Origin: Promethearchaeota archaeon CR_4
GTDB lineage: Archaea > Asgardarchaeota > Lokiarchaeia > Sigyniarchaeales > CR-4
Assembly: GCA_001940655.1 (NCBI GenBank)
Contig: MBAA01000181.1
Span: 7,104-13,524 of the forward strand
Direction of reading: 5' to 3'
DNA: 6,421 nt
The notes beneath the pieces are model-generated. The model was not told where the DNA came from. It did not search any database and saw nothing but the letters and a program-made list of their open reading frames with translations. The translations under genes and the position numbers were made by a program. Shown piece after piece: positions 1-6,055 of this stretch (position 1 is the stretch's first letter; each line of letters starts with the position of its first letter).

Positions 1-1
1 G

Positions 2-607
2 GTTACCCCGGTTGCCATGGGAACGATGCTTTCCTCACCCGTTTCCATCGCATTCATATCAATACTGGGTACATTTATTATCATACCCGTGGTACTCTCG
101 TGGAAACGCAATTTTTGGCACGCCGATATCATTTTAGGCGTCTGTTCGGGATTTGCTGCTAGCATTGGAGCTATTTTCTCTAATGCTATGATGGCTCACA
201 TTTCTACTAGCAACTTTTGGCCTTCCCTCTGGACTGCCCTCGGCACGCTCTTATTCTGGTTGTATCTCACCATCGTGGGGGTGGGTAATTTGATAAGTTT
301 GGTCTACCAACAAATCGCCTACCAAAAGGGCAAGGCGAGTCTTGTTGCCCCTTTATTCACCATCGTATCCCTTATTCTGCCCGTTATAGCAGGGATCATC
401 ATATTCGGGGAGTGGGAAAGCGTGAGTCCGGATCTTACCGGCCTCCGAGCAGCGAGTATTTTTATGATCACTATTGGGGCTGCAGCTTTGTCGTATTTTA
501 ATTCTAAATACGGCCAACAAAAACGCATAGAAACGTCAAAATTGGAAATAAAATCTGAGAATGGATCATCGTCCACAGTAATTGACAAAAAGACCGAAAC
601 TTCTTGA
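2..607 (+). CDS. DMT/EamA-like transporter, C-terminal half (5' partial)
   Basis: The frame is open to the left edge (V-T-P-V-A before the first ATG at 17), so this is the tail of a longer protein and the ATG is probably internal. Counting from that ATG, about five hydrophobic segments are visible, near residues 8-29, 38-60, 68-97, 108-130 and 143-161, followed by a polar Lys/Glu/Ser-rich tail of about 33 residues. Five helices match one half of the usual ten-helix DMT fold. The stretch AYQKGKASLVAPLFTIVS (101-118), then a Pro and Gly-rich helix ending in FGEW (130-133), resembles the EamA pattern in which a small-residue and Pro motif precedes a helix ending in GE. Members of this superfamily export or exchange small metabolites, amino acids, nucleotide sugars or lipid-linked sugars across the cytoplasmic membrane. 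The substrate cannot be read here. A link to the glycosylation genes downstream is inferred from position only, and the 298-bp gap argues against a shared operon. Confidence 0.68.
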   Translation, partial: VTPVAMGTMLSSPVSIAFISILGTFIIIPVVLSWKRNFWHADIILGVCSGFAASIGAIFSNAMMAHISTSNFWPSLWTALGTLLFWLYLTIVGVGNLISLVYQQIAYQKGKASLVAPLFTIVSLILPVIAGIIIFGEWESVSPDLTGLRAASIFMITIGAAALSYFNSKYGQQKRIETSKLEIKSENGSSSTVIDKKTETS

Positions 608-611
608 TTCA

Positions 612-631
612 GTGCTTTTTAAAATAAGCAC
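612..631 (+). terminator. Hairpin just after the transporter stop codon
   Basis: GTGCTT (612-617) and AAGCAC (626-631) form a perfect 6-bp inverted repeat around an 8-base A/T loop, starting four bases after the TGA at 605-607. A run of five T at 616-620 lies in the left arm and loop, which fits T-rich archaeal termination better than a bacterial hairpin followed by a U-tract. The position suggests a 3' end for the transporter mRNA. The short stem makes this tentative. Confidence 0.4.
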
Positions 632-871
632 ACACCAGGGAGATCACAAAGGGAGTTTTACACTTATTTGCCAAGAGAAGGTCTTACCAGCATATTCACA
701 TACAGGAGAATTGGATAGTATCTGAAAATGGATAAAAGATTTTCTTAAACTCCAACAATCAAGCATATAACAGGAGCAGTTACCCACCATTTTTGACATA
801 ATCAGATATGAAATGCAATGTTCTTTAATTCGGGAATTGTAAATAATGATTACCCAATATTTTCATTGTTA

Positions 872-889
872 GGAAAATTAATTAAATTT
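872..889 (+). promoter_or_regulatory. TATA-like promoter box for the GT-C gene
   Basis: The purine-rich GGAAAA at 872-877 followed by TTAATTAAATTT at 878-889 resembles an archaeal BRE plus TATA element. The box is centred about 23 bp before the GTG at 906. Because archaeal transcription usually starts 22-27 bp after the TATA centre, the transcript would begin at or close to the start codon and be leaderless, which agrees with the lack of a Shine-Dalgarno sequence there. The spacer is AT-rich overall, so a chance match is possible. Confidence 0.45.
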
Positions 890-891
890 CT

Positions 892-905
892 GGGTTCGTG
901 AACCC
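892..905. promoter_or_regulatory. Perfect palindrome abutting the GTG start, possible operator
   Basis: GGGTTC (892-897), GT, GAACCC (900-905) is an exact inverted repeat with 6-bp arms. It sits between the TATA-like box and the GTG at 906 with no base between it and the start codon. It is GC-rich within a very AT-rich spacer. In archaea a dimeric regulator bound between TATA box and start site would block RNA polymerase. If the region is transcribed it could instead fold into a small hairpin. Function is inferred from position and symmetry alone. Confidence 0.4.
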
Positions 906-3191
906 GTGGTCGAAAACCTAAAAATCGCGGAAACTAATCCTCCAACTGGCGAAAAAGAAGTCCAGGCTCAAGATGACATTGCGCCACCGAGAGATCCGTC
1001 TCAGTTGGGTGAGCCAACCTTAAAACATTTTAAGCAACGAATACTCAAAGCGATGTATTTTCACTTTTACCGGTTGCATGCGATTCTCTTCCTCTTCAGT
1101 GTGTGTGTTTCCGCATTATCACAGGTTTTCGGCACGTACCTGCCCGTGGTGCAGGAATTTGCGGCAGGGTTCCTCATCTTCTGGATGCCGGGATTTTGCA
1201 TAATGTTCCTCCTCTGGGACTCGACCGCGTTCAAACCGATCTACCTTTTACCCCTCACGTTGGCCTTTAGTCAGGTAATTATTATTTCTGAGGGGGCAAT
1301 TAACGCTCTGTTAGGTTTCCTCTGGACGCCAGTGGCGGTTTTGTGCATAAACTCGGGATTTGTCTGTGCTACTTTTTATGTCGCTTGGCGATTCAAGAGA
1401 TTCCGGTTAGGACAACCGTTGCTGTTAAAGCATTGTGAGACCTTGGAACAATTCTGCAAGAGATTTCAAGCGGGAAAAATTATCCCCAAGAATTTTGGAT
1501 ATTTATTTGGGTTTATAATTCTCCTAGGAATTTATGCGGTGATTGCCTTCCCCCTACTCCCAGGTGATGACCCTTGGTTCCATGCTCTCCTCGTCCGAAT
1601 AATCTTGGAAACAGGTTACATTCCCTTCGATCTTTTCCGCGGGGCTGCTGGTTTGCACATCTATTCCAGCGCGTTTGGCCTCCTCGCAGGTTGGAGCGTT
1701 CTTTTGATCGCTCGGTGGTTCCCTGTCTTCCTGATCCTCAACGGAAATCTCGCCTTCTACTTACTGATTAGTAGGTTGCTCAAGAATCCCCAGATTGCCA
1801 ATTTGGGCACCTTCCTCATCTCCTTTACGCCGTTGCAGTACTTCTATGGAGTCAATAACTTTTGGGCAAACGCAATTGCATTACCTTTTGGTCTTTACTT
1901 ACTGTTCTTCCTGTTTGATGCCAATTTACGAAAAAAACCCTCATCTCGTTCCCAAAGGTGGACCTATATTATCATTGGACTGTATTTTTCCTTCATACTC
2001 CGTATGATGCATCCAGAAATTTACACGAGTTATTGGCTCTCTGCCCTGTTTTTCCAGATCTTTTATTGCAAGACGAAACGTGCTCAACTGGGAAATTTAA
2101 TATTGATTTTCTTGACTTATGGTATGAAAATTTTATACGATTTGAGATATATGCCTATTGATATCATAAACCCTGCGATCTTATCCACGATCTCTCCAAT
2201 AATACTGGTGTTTATCATCCCTGTAACTATTTTGGGATTTATGGCGGTCAAAAAGTTAGCGGACTTCCCCCCTGGAAATTTGGAGACATTTACCGCAGGG
2301 AAAGCTACTGATGGCAAGATATTCTACCTGTGCGAGAAACGGTACGTGAAATTCGTGATTTTGGGGATTTTTGTGATTGCGTTCCCAATCGCTCTTTACG
2401 CTTTCTCTTACATCACAGAAATCATCTGGTTCATCACGACAGTGGGAGTCATCATCGTCTTTATTCTTCAGCTTTTCTCTATTTTGCTCGGAGCTTGCAT
2501 CATCCGGCGCCAAGAACGCTGGGGAAAAGTGATCTTTTTCTGGAGTCTTTTTTTCATGATAGGGATCATAGGATATTGGGTATATGATATGCTCTACACA
2601 CCTGATGATTTAACGCTTCGCCTTATCGTTTTTAGTAGTCCAGCCCTCATGCTCGCCGGGATGGCCTATATTAAATATGCGCTTAACACGAAAAACCTCA
2701 CACCAAAAAAAACTCGCCGATTTCTTGGAATTTTTGTACTCGCTTCGGTTACTATTTGTATACCGTATTTGCCTATAGGGACGCAATATATGAACTACGC
2801 AAGCATTTCTGCTGCGAAATTTCTAAGTTTAGGTTTACCGGATAAATCCGTGATTGTCACGAGTTTTACCTGGGATCATTCCCTTAATTATTGTGCATAT
2901 CCAAAATGGTATAATATCACTGACGAATTTGGAAATTACTTAATTCCGATTGATGGAAACCTCGACTGGACATTTTTCTACAATCTGCAAAAGGAATATC
3001 CTGGTACAGAAATCTATATCATCCTCGATTCCTCATATCTCCATCGCCCAATCGTATCTATCAGCCAGGGAGCTTTCGGGGTGTTAGATCTCGATGATCT
3101 AAGTTGTTATGACAATTCCCCGCATTTGAATTCCATTCAAGGGTACTGGATTGAAGACGGTAACTGGATGTTGACTTTTTGTTTAGTTTGA
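906..3191 (+). CDS. Polytopic membrane glycosyltransferase, GT-C type, STT3-like layout
   Basis: This 761-residue protein has a polar N-terminal tail (1-50), about 17-18 hydrophobic segments between residues 55 and 622, and a soluble C-terminal domain of about 140 residues (623-761). After the helix at 197-219 comes GDDPWFHALLV (220-230), with D221, D222 and H226, matching the acidic first-loop motif of GT-C enzymes such as STT3/AglB and PMT-type transferases. Residues 87-125, with the MPGF segment (94-97), recall the PGY-type membrane module of DUF1616-like archaeal proteins. Just after the last helix, SLGLPDKSVIVTS (641-653) and TWDHSLNY (655-662) occupy the place where oligosaccharyltransferases carry WWDYG. 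GT-C enzymes transfer sugars from polyprenyl-phosphate donors on the outer membrane face; donor and acceptor are unknown here. The GTG start is chosen because a stop (879-881) lies in frame upstream with no standard start between; Met50 is the first ATG and would remove only the polar tail. No Shine-Dalgarno sequence is visible. Confidence 0.7.
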   Translation: MVENLKIAETNPPTGEKEVQAQDDIAPPRDPSQLGEPTLKHFKQRILKAMYFHFYRLHAILFLFSVCVSALSQVFGTYLPVVQEFAAGFLIFWMPGFCIMFLLWDSTAFKPIYLLPLTLAFSQVIIISEGAINALLGFLWTPVAVLCINSGFVCATFYVAWRFKRFRLGQPLLLKHCETLEQFCKRFQAGKIIPKNFGYLFGFIILLGIYAVIAFPLLPGDDPWFHALLVRIILETGYIPFDLFRGAAGLHIYSSAFGLLAGWSVLLIARWFPVFLILNGNLAFYLLISRLLKNPQIANLGTFLISFTPLQYFYGVNNFWANAIALPFGLYLLFFLFDANLRKKPSSRSQRWTYIIIGLYFSFILRMMHPEIYTSYWLSALFFQIFYCKTKRAQLGNLILIFLTYGMKILYDLRYMPIDIINPAILSTISPIILVFIIPVTILGFMAVKKLADFPPGNLETFTAGKATDGKIFYLCEKRYVKFVILGIFVIAFPIALYAFSYITEIIWFITTVGVIIVFILQLFSILLGACIIRRQERWGKVIFFWSLFFMIGIIGYWVYDMLYTPDDLTLRLIVFSSPALMLAGMAYIKYALNTKNLTPKKTRRFLGIFVLASVTICIPYLPIGTQYMNYASISAAKFLSLGLPDKSVIVTSFTWDHSLNYCAYPKWYNITDEFGNYLIPIDGNLDWTFFYNLQKEYPGTEIYIILDSSYLHRPIVSISQGAFGVLDLDDLSCYDNSPHLNSIQGYWIEDGNWMLTFCLV

Positions 3192-3293
3192 TGTAACAAC
3201 GCGGAAAGAAACTTTATCAAGTCCTCTATACCATTTCATAAGCTCCATTAAGGATGGAAGGATTACCAAACGTTAAGCGACAAGTCGTGAGAT

Positions 3294-3298
3294 GTGAT
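3294..3298 (+). promoter_or_regulatory. Ribosome binding site of the 75-residue gene
   Basis: GTGAT ends seven bases before the ATG at 3306 and matches the GGTGAT end of the archaeal Shine-Dalgarno consensus. An in-frame TGA at 3300-3302 excludes any start further upstream, so this site and the stop together fix the start of the small gene. The separate signal supports independent translation from the GT-C gene, which ends 114 bp before. Confidence 0.55.
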
Positions 3299-3305
3299 CT
3301 GACAT

Positions 3306-3533
3306 ATGGTGCAGTTTCGCTTGGTTCTCGAGTCTGAATCGAATAAAAAAAATCCCCGCGTCCTCAAACTGAACGTTGCTCCCAGTAAAGTCAAAGGATT
3401 TGTGAATTTTATTAACCAGAGCGTGAAAGAAAAGCGCCCCATTACGATTTACTTTGAAAAGATGGAAGGTACCATCCGCGAAAAGAGCAAGCTTCGAGGT
3501 TCGTTTACATTCCACGAGGAAGATGTTAAGTAA
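3306..3533 (+). CDS. Small basic protein of unknown function (75 aa)
   Basis: I do not recognise this family. The protein is soluble, without a signal peptide, membrane segment or Cys, and is rich in Lys and Arg. By eye the pattern suggests two strands (VQFRLVLES at 2-10, RVLKLNVAP at 18-26), a helix (27-43, about KVKGFVNFINQSVKE) and two more strands (PITIYFEKM near 45-53 and KLRGSFTF near 61-68), that is a compact beta-beta-alpha-beta-beta fold. Coding is supported by a good ribosome binding site, a start fixed by the TGA immediately before it, alternating hydrophobic strand patterns, and a stem-loop just past the stop. Longer overlapping frames on either strand lack such support. The gene lies 114 bp after the GT-C gene and 453 bp before the GT2 gene, so it is probably transcribed separately or at the end of the GT-C unit. 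A small nucleic-acid or protein-binding role is possible but not shown. Confidence 0.6.
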   Translation: MVQFRLVLESESNKKNPRVLKLNVAPSKVKGFVNFINQSVKEKRPITIYFEKMEGTIREKSKLRGSFTFHEEDVK

Positions 3534-3545
3534 TCATAATAACCA

Positions 3546-3578
3546 TTCCCTAGTTCTCTTTACCCAACAACTAGGGAA
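3546..3578 (+). terminator. 10-bp perfect stem-loop after the small gene
   Basis: TTCCCTAGTT (3546-3555) and AACTAGGGAA (3569-3578) are exact reverse complements separated by a 13-base loop, starting 12 bases after the stop codon. It is the longest inverted repeat I found in the window. On the + strand it is followed by A residues, not T, so it is not a classic intrinsic terminator. It may mark or protect the 3' end of the small-gene mRNA, or serve as a protein-binding site. Confidence 0.5.
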
Positions 3579-3709
3579 AAAATGTGATTTCCTCATCGTA
3601 AAAAGAAATTTTCTCCCAATGAATTTCCTTTGGGGATAAAAAATTATCAGTTATAATAATCCTGTAGTCATTATGGTTATATAGCAGGGAAAGTTGTTCT
3701 TACTAAGAG

Positions 3710-3719
3710 AATCCGGATT
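3710..3719. repeat. 10-bp perfect palindrome in the spacer
   Basis: AATCCGGATT is its own reverse complement and contains the only CCGG core noticed in this AT-rich spacer. It could be a dimeric regulator site or a methylation target. It lies about 270 bp upstream of the GT2 start, far from the promoter-like box, so a role in that gene's control is uncertain. Confidence 0.35.
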
Positions 3720-3839
3720 AGAGTCGCAAAGAAAACGTGTGTAATTTGTCAAGTCAAATGATAACATTAATTTTTAAATATTACGTGTGCTGAAAAAAAA
3801 TAATAAAATCCTACAGAACACTCGTTTCAGAAAACAACA

Positions 3840-3855
3840 AAAATGAGAAAATGAG
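3840..3855 (+). repeat. Tandem AAAATGAG pair with a third partial copy
   Basis: AAAATGAG occurs twice head to tail (3840-3847 and 3848-3855). The related AAATGAGG occurs at 3849-3856 and again at 3893-3900, 44 bp further on. The repeats are short and A-rich, so chance or replication slippage is a reasonable explanation. Confidence 0.4.
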
Positions 3856-3919
3856 GATAATTGCACGTGTCATATTACCTAATTCTAGTTTTAAATGAGG
3901 ACTTGAGAAAAACTTAATA

Positions 3920-3935
3920 AAAACGCTTTAAATTA
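3920..3935 (+). promoter_or_regulatory. TATA-like promoter box for the GT2 gene
   Basis: AAAACG (3920-3925) followed by CTTTAAATTA (3926-3935) resembles an archaeal BRE/TATA pair. Start of transcription would be expected near 3953-3957, giving a leader of about 30 bases before the ATG at 3987. The surrounding A/T-rich sequence offers competing boxes, for example at 3974-3986, so the assignment is tentative. Confidence 0.4.
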
Positions 3936-3986
3936 TTATTAACTAACCAAATGCTAAGCAGAAAAATGTTCGGATAAAATATTTTT

Positions 3987-4817
3987 ATGAAAAGTGAAGT
4001 CTTCCCCATTCAAGATCTATGTAACCGCATCAATGGCGGTGTACTGGGACAGGCACGCAACAAAATCAAAGTTAAGGTTCTCATACCTGCATTTAACGAG
4101 GCACGGGCAATAGGGCCTATCATCGTGCGTGTTCAAAAAGTCTTGCAGCAAATAAACGTTCCCCACGAGATTATTGTCATTGATGATGGCAGTTGGGATG
4201 CTACCCCACATATTGCTTTTAATTTGAAAGCGACTTGTAACCGGAACAAATACAATCGGGGGAAAGGATTTTCGATCGTGAAAGGATTCCATTTAGCGAA
4301 GGAAGATGAATTCGTTATTACAATGGACGGGGACGGGGAACACTACCCGGAAGATATACCAGCGCTCCTCAGACCCGTGCTTTTAGATGAAGCAGATATG
4401 GTCATTGGGTCGCGATTCATCAACGTGAATGGCAAGAGAACTGGCGGGAGTTACCTTAACAATCACAAGAAGTATTCCCTTTTACGGAAATTTGGTAACT
4501 GGATATTTTCTACAGTAATGTTAATCCTTACCCGCAAGCGGATTAATGACACTCAAAGCGGTTTTCGAGTTTTTCGTCCTGGAGTTGTGAAAAAACTATG
4601 CATACAATCGCTCGGGTTTACCATTGAAACCGAAATTACAGCTCAAGTGATAGTCAAGGGAGGACGGGTCAAGGAGGTTGCCATCCACAATGGCATACCG
4701 TTACGAGGGTCGTATATGCATATGGTTAAAGACGGTTTAAAAATCATCCTTACGGTTATCCGAGCCGCGCTCCCTGAACAATTGAAACCTATATTGAAGT
4801 TCTTCCTCAATTATTAA
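3987..4817 (+). CDS. GT2 glycosyltransferase, dolichyl-phosphate sugar synthase-like
   Basis: This 276-residue soluble enzyme shows the complete GT-A core of family GT2. A first strand VLIPAFNEA (31-39) is followed by VIDDGS with D66/D67 for nucleotide binding. NRGKG (90-94) comes next, then the metal-binding MDGDGEH with D114 and D116 and PEDIP after it. GSRF (141-144), DTQSGFRVFR (188-197) and an acidic ETE (214-216) complete the pattern. This order is typical of dolichyl-phosphate mannose or glucose synthases, which load one sugar from GDP- or UDP-sugar onto a polyprenyl phosphate at the cytoplasmic face. There are no C-terminal membrane helices, unlike GtrB-type relatives, only an amphipathic end (251-276). 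The residue after DGDG is Glu where DPM-type enzymes often have Gln. The first about 28 residues are extra to the core. The ATG at 3987 lacks a clear Shine-Dalgarno sequence, and an in-frame TAA lies just upstream at 3975-3977. The product would be a suitable donor for the GT-C protein, which is an inference. The sugar is unknown. Confidence 0.85.
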   Translation: MKSEVFPIQDLCNRINGGVLGQARNKIKVKVLIPAFNEARAIGPIIVRVQKVLQQINVPHEIIVIDDGSWDATPHIAFNLKATCNRNKYNRGKGFSIVKGFHLAKEDEFVITMDGDGEHYPEDIPALLRPVLLDEADMVIGSRFINVNGKRTGGSYLNNHKKYSLLRKFGNWIFSTVMLILTRKRINDTQSGFRVFRPGVVKKLCIQSLGFTIETEITAQVIVKGGRVKEVAIHNGIPLRGSYMHMVKDGLKIILTVIRAALPEQLKPILKFFLNY

Positions 4818-5994
4818 CATATTTTTGGTAAATTACGTAAATTTTTCTCGCCAATTTTGTCCAGTCGAGTTCATTTTTAACAAATTCTGGACCAATTACC
4901 TTTATTTTTTGCCGGTACGCCTCGTTTTCAAGGAGGCTGATAATTTTTTCCGCAAATTCGGAGGTGTTTGTGGGATTGATTGGAATATAGAGCGGTTCTT
5001 CACGATATCGAATCCATTTTGCAAAATGCCGATCTGTGACTATCTGGGGTATTCCAAACAATAATCCTTCCATTATAACGATGGGCATTGATTCTGAAAA
5101 CGAGGGAAGAATCTGCACATCAACGAATTTGTAAAATATTAAGTGATTCTTTGAGAGGGGTTTTACATATCCTGTAAAAAGAATATGATCTTGGATGTGT
5201 AGTTCTTTGGCAAGTTTATGGAAATTTTCTTCTTCAGGTCCATCACCAACAACTATCAATTTCGCATTAGGAAACCGGGCTAGGATGGTAGGCATAGTTT
5301 TTAAGAGAAAGTGGCATCCTTTCCTCTGTATCAGTCGCCCGATATAGTATAAAATTGGCCATGAAAGCTGATTTTTAGTCCTAAATGCATGTACGTCTTG
5401 ATTGGAGATCCTATTTACACCATTTACGTAGTAAATTACGTTTATACCCGTGGGTATCATATGAATTTTTTCTTCCTTGATGCCCAATTTTTTGAGGGTA
5501 GAAGAGTCTTCAGCGTGATTGCAGGTAATTGCTTTCATTGTCCTGAACATTATCCCGCCCAAGATTTTCAGGTAAAATTGGACGAATAACCGGCCTAGCA
5601 AACCTCGTTTGTAGAGATTTTGCTGGAAACCGTGGGACGTGTAGATTAGGGGGATATTTCTAAGGCGGGCAACGATAGCGGCAATGTTTGCGAATGTGGA
5701 CCAATATCCCTGCACGTGAAATATATCCGCGTCAATTTTGAGAAGGGTTTGAAATAACCCCACACAAAAGGGATTGTTATACGCTTCAAACGTGCGTTTA
5801 AGTCGAATAATTTTAACATTCCCATCAATCTCCATCGATCTCCATTTAGGTTTATTTGTGGTTATGACCGTAATTTCAACGTCAAATGATCTCAGATGAT
5901 CCACCAAAAATTTCGTGTGGACTTCCTGTCCTCCAGGATAAGGGACGTAAAATGGAACAATAATCGCGATTTTTAAATTCTTTTTCATAAACAT
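4807..5994 (-). CDS. GT4-family glycosyltransferase (GT-B fold)
   Basis: This 395-residue protein has full GT4 length and both Rossmann-like domains. The N-terminal domain opens with IAIIVPFYVPYPGGQEVH (9-26), the usual GT4 glycine-rich acceptor loop, and carries HVQGYW (93-98) and SHGF (120-123). The C-terminal domain shows YIGRLIQRKG (217-226), LIVVGDGPEEE (246-256), FTGYV (273-277) and the donor-binding EX7E motif, SESMPIVIME, with E301 and E309. Such retaining enzymes transfer a sugar from a nucleotide donor to lipid-linked or protein-linked acceptors in the cytoplasm. The usual GG..E and G-[FL]-[LV] segments after the motif are replaced by DRHFAKWIRYREEPLYIPIN (321-340), so the donor pocket may differ. 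Two starts are possible, ATG at 5994 or at 5988; neither has a visible Shine-Dalgarno sequence. The gene lies 61 bp after the other GT4 gene on the same strand, probably co-transcribed, and its 3' end overlaps the convergent GT2 gene by 11 bp. Confidence 0.88.
   Translation of the reverse strand: MFMKKNLKIAIIVPFYVPYPGGQEVHTKFLVDHLRSFDVEITVITTNKPKWRSMEIDGNVKIIRLKRTFEAYNNPFCVGLFQTLLKIDADIFHVQGYWSTFANIAAIVARLRNIPLIYTSHGFQQNLYKRGLLGRLFVQFYLKILGGIMFRTMKAITCNHAEDSSTLKKLGIKEEKIHMIPTGINVIYYVNGVNRISNQDVHAFRTKNQLSWPILYYIGRLIQRKGCHFLLKTMPTILARFPNAKLIVVGDGPEEENFHKLAKELHIQDHILFTGYVKPLSKNHLIFYKFVDVQILPSFSESMPIVIMEGLLFGIPQIVTDRHFAKWIRYREEPLYIPINPTNTSEFAEKIISLLENEAYRQKIKVIGPEFVKNELDWTKLARKIYVIYQKYVNN
4822..4846 (+). 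terminator. Poly-T tracts after the GT2 gene, possible archaeal terminators
   Basis: Two T5 runs, at 4822-4826 and 4842-4846, follow the GT2 stop codon (4815-4817). Archaeal RNA polymerase can stop at such tracts without a hairpin. They lie inside the last codons of the opposing GT4 gene, where they correspond to lysine-encoding A runs on the other strand, so codon content alone could explain them. Confidence 0.3.
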
Positions 5995-6055
5995 ACACAG
6001 ATTTACGATTTTGTAATGATTTCCAAGGTCTCATTTTATTCATCGAGAGTGAATG

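Larger units (their letters stand above)
608..905. other. AT-rich intergenic region without a gene
   Basis: No reading frame of useful length is seen on either strand. The left end holds the hairpin at 612-631 and the right end holds the promoter-like box and palindrome before the GTG start at 906. In between, a gapped repeat is present: GCATAT (690-695) then ACAGGAG (702-708), and again GCATAT (763-768) then ACAGGAG (770-776). Nothing resembling a tRNA, a C/D box RNA or a riboswitch was recognised. Confidence 0.6.
3534..3986. other. 453-bp AT-rich non-coding region
   Basis: No convincing gene is present. After the strong stem-loop (3546-3578) there is a weaker hairpin with CCCAA (3615-3619) and TTGGG (3630-3634) followed by an A-run. 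Further on are a perfect palindrome AATCCGGATT (3710-3719), three copies of ACGTGT (3735-3740, 3783-3788, 3865-3870), a tandem AAAATGAG pair (3840-3855), and a promoter-like box before the GT2 gene. Two mini-frames occur: 15 codons at 3851-3898 and 8 codons at 3951-3977. Neither has a clear ribosome binding site. An untranslated RNA cannot be excluded but no known RNA family was recognised. Confidence 0.55.

Noticed and set aside
319..588. 89-codon frame on the - strand opposite the transporter
   Set aside because: It is fully antisense to a well-supported membrane protein gene and has no ribosome binding site or family resemblance.
1574..2587. Several 65-85-codon frames in other + frames within the GT-C gene
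   Set aside because: The GT-C frame is uninterrupted and shows coherent membrane segments. The alternatives give Arg/Pro/His/Ser-rich peptides typical of out-of-frame translation, so no frameshift is indicated.
3273..3515. 80-codon - strand frame opposite the small gene
   Set aside because: It is antisense to the better-supported small gene. I kept the + strand choice because of GTGAT before its ATG, though this is the weakest strand decision in the window.
3454..3639. 61-codon + frame overlapping the end of the small gene
   Set aside because: It runs through the strong stem-loop and weak hairpin, has no ribosome binding site, and the other frame has better start signals and a sensible fold pattern.
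3755..3795. Possible archaeal C/D box RNA (ATGATAA near 3758 and CTGA near 3789)
   Set aside because: The C box is imperfect, no internal C'/D' boxes are convincing, and the length is too short for a normal guide RNA.
3851..3898. 15-codon mini-frame (MRIIARVILPNSSFK) in the spacer
   Set aside because: It is too short to support, and lacks a clear ribosome binding site. It could be an upstream peptide but nothing shows translation.
3951..3977. 8-codon mini-frame just before the GT2 gene
   Set aside because: Such short frames are expected by chance in AT-rich leaders, and no ribosome binding site is seen.
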